A stretch of 7,293 nucleotides of DNA from an uncultured Atopobiaceae bacterium (GCA_944321005.1 CALUJT010000115.1:1-7293); one strand, 5' to 3'. Shown: positions 1 through 5,627, counted from the stretch's first letter. Program-made: numbers and translations. Notes: generated by a model not told the origin, from the letters alone.

Positions 1-58
1 GGACGCCTCCGGCATCGACGCCGCGCTCGACGCCGCCCGCAAGGCGCTCGGAATCTAG
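1..58 (+). CDS. alaS: Alanyl-tRNA synthetase, extreme C-terminus (partial)
   Basis: An open frame enters from the left edge (whole codons from base 2) and ends at TAG 56-58. The 18 visible residues read DASGIDAALDAARKALGI. They resemble the end of the C-terminal (C-Ala/DHHA1) domain of alanyl-tRNA synthetase, which commonly closes with a Gly/Asp-rich stretch followed by an Ala-rich helix. The assignment leans on context: alaS directly upstream of ruvX and mltG is a widespread order in Actinomycetota and Bacillota. The stop overlaps the GTG of the next gene by one base (TAGTG), which suggests translational coupling. Too little is present to judge catalytic integrity. Another protein with an Ala-rich end cannot be excluded from the residues alone. 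Confidence 0.7.
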   Translation, partial: DASGIDAALDAARKALGI

Positions 59-471
59 TGAGGGTCCTCGCCCTCTACATCGGTGAGGTGCGCGTCGGGG
101 TTGCCGTGAGCGACCCCGGCGCGCGCGTCGCGTCTCCGGTGTGCGTGCTCCCGGCGGCCGAGGTGCTGGCCCACGCGCGCAGCTTCAGGCGCGTGCTGGA
201 GGACTGGGAGCCCGACGTCCTTCTCTGCGGAAGGCCCCTCACCCTGGCGGGGGAGGAGGGCCCGCAGGCCGCCCGCATCGCCGAGCGGGCTCAACAGATA
301 GCTGAAAACTGCGGACTTCCGCTGGAGTTCGCGGACGAGCGCCTCTCCTCGAGCGAGGCGAAGCGTATCCTGAGGGAGCAGGGCCTCTCCGAGAGGGGCA
401 TGCGCGGCAAGGTAGACATGGTCGCCGCCTCCCTGTTCCTGCAGTCCTGGCTGGACGCCAGGCAGATCTGA
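58..471 (+). CDS. ruvX: RuvX/YqgF-family RNase H-fold protein, first catalytic Asp replaced by Tyr
   Basis: This 137-residue protein has the usual length of the RuvX (YqgF) family, linked to 16S rRNA 5'-end maturation and proposed as a Holliday junction resolvase. Family landmarks seen are the N-terminal strand with GEVRVGVAVSD (residues 9-19), GRPLTLAGEEGPQA (58-71, equivalent to the usual GLPLNxDGSEGPQA), DERLSSSEA (93-101) with its acidic pair, and the C-terminal VDMVAASLFLQ (119-129) with Asp120. The family's first acidic residue, normally in LDxG near position 7, is Tyr here (codon TAC 76-78, one base from GAC). The other acidic positions remain. Start choice: GTG 58-60 overlaps the alaS stop and places the first beta strand at the N-terminus as expected; no strong ribosome-binding site precedes it, so coupling to alaS translation is likely. 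Family assignment is firm; activity is doubtful given the missing Asp. Confidence 0.92.
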   Translation: MRVLALYIGEVRVGVAVSDPGARVASPVCVLPAAEVLAHARSFRRVLEDWEPDVLLCGRPLTLAGEEGPQAARIAERAQQIAENCGLPLEFADERLSSSEAKRILREQGLSERGMRGKVDMVAASLFLQSWLDARQI

Positions 472-480
472 AAGGTCACG

Positions 481-1767
481 ATGGCCACACCTGACGGCAG
501 GACCCCCAAGACCCGCGGGTCCCACTTCGGAAGCGGCGACGCCACCGCGCGCCAGGCAACCACCAACCAGGCCGAGGTCCAGGCCCCGGTTCCCGCGACG
601 GGGGCCTCCGCGCCCCGCTCGGCGCTCGGCGGCGGGCGCGTCTCCAGCCGCACCGCCGCGGCCACGCGCCGCGCGGGCGCGCACCACGTCCAGCGCGAGA
701 GCCGCTCCGGCGGCCGCAGCCTCACCCCCTTCCTGGTGCTGGGCCTCGTGGCCGTGGCGGCCGTGCTCGCCATAGTCCTCGTGGTGGTCCCGGCCATCAC
801 CGGCGGCGGCAACGACGGCACGCAGGAGGTCGTCCCCGGCACCACCGTCTCGGTGACCGTGCCCGAGGGCTCGGGCGCCGCGGCCGTGGCAGACGCCCTC
901 TTCGAGGCCGGCGTGATCGCCGACAAGAGCGAGTTTCTCGCCCAGGTGAGGCGCATGAACGCCGAGCAGAGCATCAAGAGCGGCTCCTACTCCTTCCGCA
1001 CGGGGGACGACACCGCCAACATCATCCAGACGCTCACCACGGGCCCCAACGCCGAGATCTCGCTCACCATCCCCGAGGGCTACACGGTGGCGAGCATCGC
1101 CGCCGCCGTGGAGGAGACGCTCTCCATCCCGGCGGACGACTTCCTCGCCCAGGCCAAGGCCTCCAACTACGTGGCCGACTACGCCTTCCTCGAGGGCGCC
1201 GGCAACGACTCGCTCGAGGGCTTCCTCTTCCCCAAGACCTACAGCTTCCCCACGGGCGAGGTGACGGCCGACCAGGTCATCCGCGCCATGCTCGCCCAGT
1301 TCCAGACCGAGCTCTCCACGCTCGACCTGAGCTACCCCGAGTCCGACGGCCTCTCCGTGGCCGAGATGGTCAACCTCGCCTCCATCGTGGAGAAGGAGTC
1401 CACCCCGAGCACGCGCGGCACCGTGGCGGCGGTCTTCTACAACCGCCTGGACAACATGGGCGACCCCAACTACGGCTTCCTGCAGTCCGACGCCACCACC
1501 GCCTACTCCGTGGGCCACGACCCCTCCGCCGAGGAGGTCCACGACGAGAACGACCCCTACAGCACCTACGCCCACGTGGGCCTGCCCCCCACCCCGATCT
1601 GCAACCCGGGCCTCGAGTCCCTGCAGGCGGTGTGCTCGCCGGACATGGATGCGATCAACAACGGCATCTTCTACTTCTACTTCTGGACCAACGACGCCGG
1701 CGAGACCGAGTACGCCTTCAGCAGGACCTACGACGAGCACATGCAGGCCATCGCCAACAACTCGTAG
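481..1767 (+). CDS. mltG: Endolytic peptidoglycan transglycosylase MltG (YceG-like)
   Basis: MltG is a membrane-anchored lytic transglycosylase that cleaves nascent glycan strands and is thought to set their termination during wall synthesis. The 428-residue protein begins with ~80 residues rich in Ala, Gly, Arg and Thr (probably disordered and cytoplasmic), then one transmembrane helix at about 82-104, then an extracytoplasmic region. Residues ~119-205 look like the LysM-like domain (VPEGSGAAAVADAL; IPEGYTVASIA). The catalytic domain follows with hallmark segments EGFLFPKTYSF (246-256), LASIVEKES (299-307, containing the catalytic Glu), VFYNRL (318-323), LQSDATTAYS (334-343), YSTY (360-363) and GLPPTPICNPG (367-377). 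E. coli MltG is ~340 residues; the extra length is the N-terminal tail, common in actinobacterial members. The gene starts at ATG 481, 9 bases after ruvX, with only a weak AAAGG upstream. All key motifs are present. Confidence 0.96.
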   Translation: MATPDGRTPKTRGSHFGSGDATARQATTNQAEVQAPVPATGASAPRSALGGGRVSSRTAAATRRAGAHHVQRESRSGGRSLTPFLVLGLVAVAAVLAIVLVVVPAITGGGNDGTQEVVPGTTVSVTVPEGSGAAAVADALFEAGVIADKSEFLAQVRRMNAEQSIKSGSYSFRTGDDTANIIQTLTTGPNAEISLTIPEGYTVASIAAAVEETLSIPADDFLAQAKASNYVADYAFLEGAGNDSLEGFLFPKTYSFPTGEVTADQVIRAMLAQFQTELSTLDLSYPESDGLSVAEMVNLASIVEKESTPSTRGTVAAVFYNRLDNMGDPNYGFLQSDATTAYSVGHDPSAEEVHDENDPYSTYAHVGLPPTPICNPGLESLQAVCSPDMDAINNGIFYFYFWTNDAGETEYAFSRTYDEHMQAIANNS

Positions 1768-1779
1768 GACGGTGCTCCC

Positions 1780-2280
1780 ATGGGTCTTCTGAGGGCGTGG
1801 CGCTACGTCTCCGCGCTGCCGCTCGTGGACGTTGACGAGCTCGTGCGCGAGGGCGTGGAGCTGGTGCTGCTCGACCGCGACAACACCTGCGTGCCGCGCG
1901 ACGCGCGCGAGGCCCCGGCCGAGGTCACGGCCTGGCTCGCCCGCGCCCGCGCGGCGGGCCTCTCGCTCTGCCTCGTGTCCAACAACTTCCACACGAGCCA
2001 CGTGAGCCGCACGGCGGCCGAGCTGGGCGTGGACTTCGTGGACCATGCCATGAAGCCGCTCCCGTTTGCCCTCCGCCGTGCCATGCGCCGCTTCGGCGCG
2101 CCCGCCGAGAAGACCGTGATGATCGGCGACCAGGTCTTCACCGACGTGGCTGCCGGGAGCCTCGCCGGGGTGCGCACCGTGCTCGTGCGCCCGCAGTCCC
2201 GCACCGACCTCTGGTACACGCACGTCTTCCGCGTCTTTGAGCGCCTCGCCCTGCGCGGCGTGACCTTCGACGGCGAGTGA
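1780..2280 (+). CDS. yqeG: YqeG-family HAD-IIIA phosphatase
   Basis: A 166-residue cytosolic HAD-superfamily protein of the YqeG type, for which the physiological substrate is not established. Motif I is LLDRDNTCVP (residues 30-39) with nucleophile Asp32 and acid/base Asp34. Motif II is VSNN (66-69) with Ser67. Motif III is the Lys92 of AMKPLP, and motif IV is GDQVFTDVAAG (116-126) with Asp117 and Asp122. The compact size with no large cap domain fits subclass III. The catalytic set is complete, so activity is expected. The start ATG 1780 lies 12 bases after the mltG stop, with an AGGACGG ribosome-binding site reading out of that stop. In Bacillus subtilis yqeG sits near a shikimate-pathway gene; here aroK follows, a similar neighbourhood. 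A G/C-rich hairpin overlaps and follows its stop, so it probably closes this transcript. Confidence 0.9.
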   Translation: MGLLRAWRYVSALPLVDVDELVREGVELVLLDRDNTCVPRDAREAPAEVTAWLARARAAGLSLCLVSNNFHTSHVSRTAAELGVDFVDHAMKPLPFALRRAMRRFGAPAEKTVMIGDQVFTDVAAGSLAGVRTVLVRPQSRTDLWYTHVFRVFERLALRGVTFDGE

Positions 2281-2313
2281 CGCGACGGGGGCAAAGCCCC
2301 CGTCCCCCGTCAC
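2277..2313 (+). terminator. G/C-rich hairpin after yqeG, possible terminator
   Basis: A perfect 9-bp stem GACGGGGGC (2284-2292) / GCCCCCGTC (2296-2304) has an AAA loop. It is extended by an outer 6-bp stem GTGACG (2277-2282) / CGTCAC (2308-2313) across a small internal loop. The outer stem includes the yqeG stop codon. No T-run follows directly; the nearest pyrimidine-rich stretch is GTTCTTCTCG at 2322-2331, 8 bases after the stem. It sits exactly between two transcription units, so termination is the best reading. Efficiency, or any Rho dependence, cannot be told from sequence. Confidence 0.6.
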
Positions 2314-2322
2314 GGCCCCAGG

Positions 2323-2351
2323 TTCTTCTCGCCCCGCGTCACTGCTAGAAT
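2323..2351 (+). promoter_or_regulatory. Likely extended -10 promoter for aroK
   Basis: TGCTAGAAT at 2343-2351 is an extended -10 element (TGn followed by TAGAAT, one mismatch to TATAAT). A weak -35 candidate, TTCTTC at 2323-2328, lies 17 bases upstream. Initiation would fall near 2358, giving a leader of about two dozen bases before the aroK GTG at 2382, with GGGAGG at 2372-2377 as ribosome-binding site. The position just after the yqeG hairpin supports a new transcription unit. The -35 is poor, so the extended -10 would carry most of the recognition. Confidence 0.6.
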
Positions 2352-2381
2352 CGTGAGCGGACCATTCGAGAGGGAGGGCGC

Positions 2382-2930
2382 GTGCAGCCACAGGGCCGGG
2401 GATACGTTGTTCACGAGGGGTGCGACCACCTCTTCTTCGTGGGCTTTCTCGGTGCCGGCAAGTCTACGCTCGCCCGCAACCTGGGGGCGCTCTTCCATCG
2501 CCCGCACGTGGACACGGACCGTCTGGTGGAGCGCGCGCTCGGCCGCAGCGTGACCGAGATCTTCTCCACCCTGGGCGAGCCCGCCTTCCGCGAGGCGGAG
2601 ACGCGCGAGCTGCGCAAGCTCGCGGGCCGCAAGTCCCTGCTCGTGAGCTGCGGCGGCGGCATCGTGGAGCGCCCGGTGAACTGCGAGCTCATGCACCAGA
2701 TGGGCGTCGTGGTCTTCCTGGACGGGGACCTCGAGGACTCCCTGCGCCAGATCCGCTGCCCGGAGCGCCGGCCGGACCTCGGCTCGGCCGAGCACGCCGC
2801 CCAGGTGTACCGCCGCCGCCGGCCGCTCTACGAGTCCGCGGCGGACCTCACGATAGACATCAGGAACAAGACGTTCGAGCAGGTGGCGCACGAGGCCGGC
2901 CAGCTGCTCTGGGAAAGGGGGCTCCTGTGA
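2382..2930 (+). CDS. aroK: Shikimate kinase
   Basis: This protein transfers phosphate from ATP to the 3-hydroxyl of shikimate, the fifth step of the chorismate pathway, in the cytosol. The 182-residue protein fits the family (about 165-190). Seen: Walker A GFLGAGKST (residues 21-29), the shikimate/Mg-binding DTD (44-46), GRSVTEIFSTLGEPAFREAE (54-73) with Arg70 in the shikimate-contacting FRxxE, CGGG (90-93) for the substrate-binding Gly loop, ERRPDL (128-133) in the lid area, and RRRRPLYESAA (144-154) with the adenine-side Arg-rich helix. The lid usually reads RPLL, so RPDL is a small deviation. GTG 2382 is chosen because a strong GAGAGGGAGGG lies just upstream and the P-loop then sits at a normal distance. 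A ten-residue N-terminal lead-in precedes the first strand. Its stop overlaps the start of the AroB-like gene (GTGA), so the two are translationally coupled. Confidence 0.92.
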   Translation: MQPQGRGYVVHEGCDHLFFVGFLGAGKSTLARNLGALFHRPHVDTDRLVERALGRSVTEIFSTLGEPAFREAETRELRKLAGRKSLLVSCGGGIVERPVNCELMHQMGVVVFLDGDLEDSLRQIRCPERRPDLGSAEHAAQVYRRRRPLYESAADLTIDIRNKTFEQVAHEAGQLLWERGLL

Positions 2931-4036
2931 GCGAGGAAGAGACCACCGGGGAGGTGCTCAGGCAGCGCCAGTGGGTCGCCCTGCGCGGCGGCTCGCTCGA
3001 CGTGCGCGGCGGCAAGGGCATCTGCGGGCGCTTTGCCCGCGACCTGCGCACCGCCATCGGGAAGCCGCACGACTGCGCCCTGCTGAGCGAGGCCGGCGTC
3101 CCGCAGGAGCTCGTGGACGCCGTGCACCGCGACTTCTCCGACCAGGGCTACGTCGTCCACGCGCACCAGATGCCCGAGGGCGCCTGCGACCTCGCGCAGG
3201 TGGAGCGCCTGGACCGCGTGCTCGCCGAGTCCGGCATCACCGCAGACGACGCGGTGGTGGTCCTCGGCGGCGTGGAGACGCTCTCCGTGGCGTCCTTCGC
3301 GTGCTCCTCGTGGTGCGGCGGCGGCTCGCTCGTGGAGGTCCCGCTCGACGCCCCCTCCGCCATCGTGGCGGCGCCCACCCCGCGCGCCCTCGACCTCGCG
3401 GGGCTGCCCCGCGTGGTCTCGCAGGAGGGCTCGGCGCGCTTCTCCATAGTGGACGTGGGCGCCTTTGACGTGGACCCGGCCTCGGAGCCCATGCGCCACG
3501 CCTTCGCGCTCATGGTGGCCGCCGCCATGTGCGACGGCAACAAGGCCTTCGAGCACCTCTGGGACGCGGCGGACGACCTCGTGGCAGGCAACGAGCAGGT
3601 CATCATGAGGGCGATCCTCGACTCCGTGAAGAGTCGGGGCAGGGTGGCCGCGTCCACGGCCGCCTCCACGCGCCAGTCCATCGTCTACGGCACGGAGCTC
3701 GCCCGCGCCCTCGCCGCCGTGGCGGGGCCCGCCGTCCCGCCCTCCGTCCTTCTCGCCGACGGCATGCGCTTCGCGGCGCGTCTTGCGGTGGCCACGGACG
3801 CCCTCTCCGTGGACGACATGTTCACCCAGGACGAGCTGCTCGAGCGCCTGGGGGTGGGCACCACCGAGGTCCCCGTGGACCCCGAGGAGCTCACGCGCGC
3901 CCTCAGGGCAGAGCGCTTCCGCCGCAGCCGCCGCTTCATGCTGGCGCTCCCGCGCTCGCTGGGGCGCGTGCGGCTCGCAATCGTGGGGGACGACCTCCTG
4001 GCCGAGCACGTGGCGGCCTGGTGCGCCTCCCGCTAG
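2927..4036 (+). CDS. aroB: 3-dehydroquinate synthase-like protein lacking the catalytic residues
   Basis: The 369-residue protein has the length, order and position (after aroK) of 3-dehydroquinate synthase (DHQS), which makes dehydroquinate from DAHP using NAD and a divalent metal. Recognisable remnants are the N-terminal dinucleotide-type half, the strand-turn VVVLGGVETLSVASF (111-125, normally ALGGGVVGDLAGF), the VEVPLDAP stretch (136-143, normally VQVPTTLL) and a C-terminal LPRSLGRVRL (341-350). The usual active-site motifs are absent. DSSVGGKTG is replaced by a Lys-free stretch; there is no Lys at all from 47 to 205. The AEVIK segment reads FALMVAAA (193-200), GHTFGHA reads YGTELARA (254-261), and HGEAV reads LADGM (276-280). 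Only three His (191, 210, 361) occur after residue 81. GTG 2927 is chosen because it overlaps the aroK TGA and follows GGGAAAGGGGG at 2911-2921; the frame is open further upstream but there it overlaps aroK. The reading frame is intact and codon use matches its neighbours, so it is probably expressed. DHQS activity is unlikely; a structural or regulatory role with AroK is conjecture. Confidence 0.75.
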   Translation: MSEEETTGEVLRQRQWVALRGGSLDVRGGKGICGRFARDLRTAIGKPHDCALLSEAGVPQELVDAVHRDFSDQGYVVHAHQMPEGACDLAQVERLDRVLAESGITADDAVVVLGGVETLSVASFACSSWCGGGSLVEVPLDAPSAIVAAPTPRALDLAGLPRVVSQEGSARFSIVDVGAFDVDPASEPMRHAFALMVAAAMCDGNKAFEHLWDAADDLVAGNEQVIMRAILDSVKSRGRVAASTAASTRQSIVYGTELARALAAVAGPAVPPSVLLADGMRFAARLAVATDALSVDDMFTQDELLERLGVGTTEVPVDPEELTRALRAERFRRSRRFMLALPRSLGRVRLAIVGDDLLAEHVAAWCASR

Positions 4037-4083
4037 CATCTGGGGCGCGCCCGTCGGCGACCTCTATCGAGAAAGGAACGAAC

Positions 4084-5208
4084 ATGGCAGACAAGAACGC
4101 CTGCGCGGGCCGCGTGGAGCGCCTGCGCGCCCTCATGGCGGAGCGCGGCTACGACGCCGTCATCCTGCGCAACAACCCCGACCTGCGCTGGCTCACCGGC
4201 GCGGAGCGCACCTTCGACTTCGAGGTCGCGCACACGGCCGTGGTGACCGAGAAGGACCTCTGGCTCCACACGGACTCGCGCTACTACAACACCTTCCTCG
4301 AGCGCCTGGGGGCAGACTGCCCCTGGAAGATCGACCAGGAGCGCGTCGAGCCCGCCGCCTGGGCCGCCGCGCGCGTCCGTGAGGCGCGCGCCCGCGTGGT
4401 TGCGCTGGAGGACACCTGCACGCTCTCCTTCTTTGACGCCTTCGGCTCCGCCTGCGCGGACGGCGGAATCGCGTGCCTCACGCCGCGCCTGCACGGTGAC
4501 ATCTGCGACCTGCGCAGCGTGAAGGACGCCGAGGAGGTCGAGCTCATGCGCCGCGCCCAGGAGGTGACCGACGCCGCCTTCGACCACATCTGCGGCTTCA
4601 TCCGCGCCGGCCAGACCGAGCAGGAGATCCGCGTGGAGCTCGAGAACTACATGCTCAGCCATGGCGCGGACGAGCTCTCCTTTGGCACCATCATCGCCGC
4701 CGGGCCCAACGGCGCCAACCCCCACGCCCAGCCCGGCCCCTACGTGGTCCAGAGGGGGGACCTCATCGTCATGGACTACGGCGCGGGCTACCACGACTAC
4801 CACTCGGACATGACGCGCACCGTCTGCGTGGGCGAGCCGAGCGCCGAGCAGCGCGAGGCCTACGACGTCGTCCGCCGCGCGCACGAGGCCTGCGCCGCCG
4901 CCGTCCGCGCCGGCGTCATCGGTCGCGACATCCACCAGATTGCCGTGGACGTCATCACCGAGGCGGGCTACGGCGACTACTTCGGCCACGGCCTGGGGCA
5001 CGGCGTGGGCCTCGAGATCCACGAGCGCCCCAACTTCAACCGCGCCTGGGACCGCCCGGTGCCGGCGGGCTCCGTCGTCACCATCGAGCCGGGCGTCTAC
5101 CTGCCGGGCAGGTTCGGCATCCGCCTGGAGGACTTCGGCGTGGTGACCGAGGACGGCTTCGAGCCCTTCACCAGCTCCACCCACGACCTCGTGGTGGTGG
5201 GGGAGTAG
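4084..5208 (+). CDS. M24B metallopeptidase, Xaa-Pro aminopeptidase/dipeptidase (PepP/PepQ-like)
   Basis: This 374-residue cytosolic peptidase is expected to cleave peptide bonds next to proline. The N-terminal creatinase-like domain (about 1-145) includes RNNPDLRWLTG (29-39). The C-terminal pita-bread domain follows from about 150. All five dinuclear-metal ligands are visible: Asp231 (VMDYGA), Asp242 (HSDMTRT), His306 (HGLGHGVG), Glu335 (TIEPGVY) and Glu349 (IRLED). Supporting catalytic-site features are PHAQPG (213-218) and IHERP (312-316). ATG 4084 is preceded by AAAGGA (4072-4077), which fixes the start; the same frame is open far upstream but there it overlaps the AroB-like gene. A 47-base gap separates it from that gene with no obvious promoter, so it is probably co-transcribed. 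An aroB-peptidase adjacency, often followed by efp, is common in Gram-positives; efp is not here. Dipeptidase versus aminopeptidase specificity cannot be decided from sequence. Confidence 0.93.
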   Translation: MADKNACAGRVERLRALMAERGYDAVILRNNPDLRWLTGAERTFDFEVAHTAVVTEKDLWLHTDSRYYNTFLERLGADCPWKIDQERVEPAAWAAARVREARARVVALEDTCTLSFFDAFGSACADGGIACLTPRLHGDICDLRSVKDAEEVELMRRAQEVTDAAFDHICGFIRAGQTEQEIRVELENYMLSHGADELSFGTIIAAGPNGANPHAQPGPYVVQRGDLIVMDYGAGYHDYHSDMTRTVCVGEPSAEQREAYDVVRRAHEACAAAVRAGVIGRDIHQIAVDVITEAGYGDYFGHGLGHGVGLEIHERPNFNRAWDRPVPAGSVVTIEPGVYLPGRFGIRLEDFGVVTEDGFEPFTSSTHDLVVVGE

Positions 5209-5232
5209 GGGCCGAGAAGAACGGTCTTCCAG

Positions 5233-5320
5233 GGGCCTCCGGCATTCCTCCGTGCTCAGACAGCTTCGCGGGCAAAGGGCGCCCGCTGCAGAACTGCGCG
5301 CGGAGGAATGCCGGAGGCCC
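5233..5320 (-). repeat. Stem-loop unit A (minus orientation) of the inverted pair
   Basis: A perfect 20-bp stem is formed by 5233-5252 and 5301-5320. Read on the minus strand after the first stem arm, the order is CGCGCAGTTC (5300-5291), TGCA, an inner hairpin GCGGGC/GCCCGC (5286-5281 with 5273-5268) with a 7-base loop, GAAG, and CTGTCTGAGCA (5263-5253), then the second stem arm. The 10-base and 11-base segments recur in unit B with at most one change, while stem and inner hairpin sequences differ. Its 3' side faces the peptidase gene, followed after 8 bases by CCGTTCTTCTCG on the same strand. Confidence 0.75.
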
Positions 5321-5361
5321 TCTGCGAGCGCGTGTGCTCTCGACAAGGACGTTGCCGCCGG

Positions 5362-5465
5362 CCCGCCCGGCGTGTTCCCGCGCGCAGTTCCGCATGAGCC
5401 GGAGGCGACTTAATGTCGCCTCCGTGCGAAGAGGACTGTTTGAGCACGGGGACACGCCGGGCGGG
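5362..5465 (+). repeat. Stem-loop unit B (plus orientation) of the inverted pair
   Basis: A 19-bp stem is formed by 5362-5380 and 5447-5465, complete apart from one G-T wobble (5376/5451). Inside, in order: CGCGCAGTTC (5381-5390), CGCA, TGAGC, an inner hairpin with a perfect 10-bp stem (5400-5409 / 5415-5424) and TTAAT loop, TGCGAAG (5425-5431), AGGA, and CTGTTTGAGCA (5436-5446). CGCA (5391-5394) can pair with TGCG (5425-5428), and CAGT (5385-5388) with ACTG (5435-5438). After 8 bases comes CCGTTCTTCTCG. The same conserved segments in the same order appear on the opposite strand in unit A. Confidence 0.75.
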
Positions 5466-5489
5466 ACCGCTTGCCGTTCTTCTCGCTAG

Positions 5490-5507
5490 GAAATCTCTTC
5501 GAAATCT
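5490..5507 (+). repeat. Direct repeat GAAATCT, 11-bp period, upstream of the PTS promoter
   Basis: GAAATCT occurs at 5490-5496 and again at 5501-5507, with starts 11 bases apart, i.e. one helical turn. The pair lies about 23-40 bases upstream of the proposed -10 TAAAAT, so it could be an activator or repressor site overlapping the -35 zone. The bound protein, if any, is not identifiable, and chance in this locally A/T-richer stretch is possible. Confidence 0.35.
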
Positions 5508-5535
5508 TCCCTTCCTCCATAGAACGTACTAAAAT
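5507..5535 (+). promoter_or_regulatory. Probable promoter of the PTS operon
   Basis: TAAAAT at 5530-5535 has one mismatch to the -10 consensus and lies in the only A/T-rich patch upstream of the PTS genes. The matching -35 window (5507-5512, TTCCCT at 17-base spacing) is poor, which would fit a promoter that needs an activator. Initiation would be near 5542, giving a leader of ~100 bases. No -24/-12 (sigma-54) element of the kind that drives some levan/mannose PTS operons was seen. Confidence 0.5.
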
Positions 5536-5610
5536 GTGAACGGTACGTGGAGCAACGGGGGAGAAAGTGTGCAGGGGGAACCTGTTGCTGCGTGTACGGT
5601 CCGTACGGTA
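5524..5610 (+). promoter_or_regulatory. GTACG palindromes around the start site and in the PTS leader (possible operators)
   Basis: ACGTAC (5524-5529) and GTACGT (5543-5548) form an inverted repeat straddling the -10 element. Further down, GTACGG-T-CCGTAC (5594-5606) is a perfect 13-base palindrome overlapping CCGTACGG (5601-5608). ACGGT is repeated at 5540, 5596 and 5605. Repeated dyads across and after a promoter suggest operator sites for a repressor of the PTS operon, or a small leader hairpin. No regulator gene lies in the window and the motif matches nothing I can name. Confidence 0.4.
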
Positions 5611-5627
5611 AGAGTCCGCGAAAAAAG

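Larger units (their letters stand above)
5213..5485. repeat. Symmetric inverted-pair repeat element enclosed by a 12-bp inverted repeat
   Basis: CGAGAAGAACGG (5213-5224) and its exact reverse complement CCGTTCTTCTCG (5474-5485) bound a 273-base block starting 5 bases after the peptidase stop. Exactly 8 bases inside each boundary begins a long stem-loop (5233-5320 and 5362-5465). The two stem-loops are related copies in opposite orientation, separated by a 41-base spacer (5321-5361) with a minor GAGC/GCTC hairpin. TAGG occurs just outside both ends (5206-5209 and 5487-5490), but at unequal distances (3 and 1 bases), so it is weak evidence for a target duplication. No coding potential is convincing in any frame. 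Possible identities are a BIME/REP-like or MITE-like element, a bidirectional terminator region or a structured RNA locus; I cannot assign a known family. Confidence 0.7.

Noticed and set aside
55..2391. A 778-codon minus-strand open frame spanning ruvX, mltG and yqeG.
   Set aside because: It is antisense to three well-supported genes. The His/Val/Gly/Ala/Arg-rich composition is the usual shadow of high-GC coding DNA, and no domain is visible.
4034..4039. TAGCAT as a -10 promoter for the M24 peptidase gene.
   Set aside because: It has two mismatches to consensus, overlaps the upstream stop codon, and no acceptable -35 lies 16-18 bases upstream.
5168..5455. Minus-strand open frame of 95 codons across the intergenic repeat.
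   Set aside because: It overlaps the end of the peptidase gene, covers the inverted-repeat structures, has no recognisable domain and shows low-complexity Arg/Pro/Gly composition typical of antisense frames in GC-rich DNA.
5206..5490. TAGG at both ends of the repeat as a target-site duplication of a mobile element.
   Set aside because: Four bases is short, the distances to the inverted repeats are unequal (3 and 1 bases), and the left copy is part of the peptidase stop codon; kept only as a weak note.
5534..5549. ATGTGAACGGTACGTG as a catabolite-responsive (cre) site.
   Set aside because: Only the left half fits the cre consensus; the right half mismatches at several positions, and Actinomycetota generally lack CcpA.
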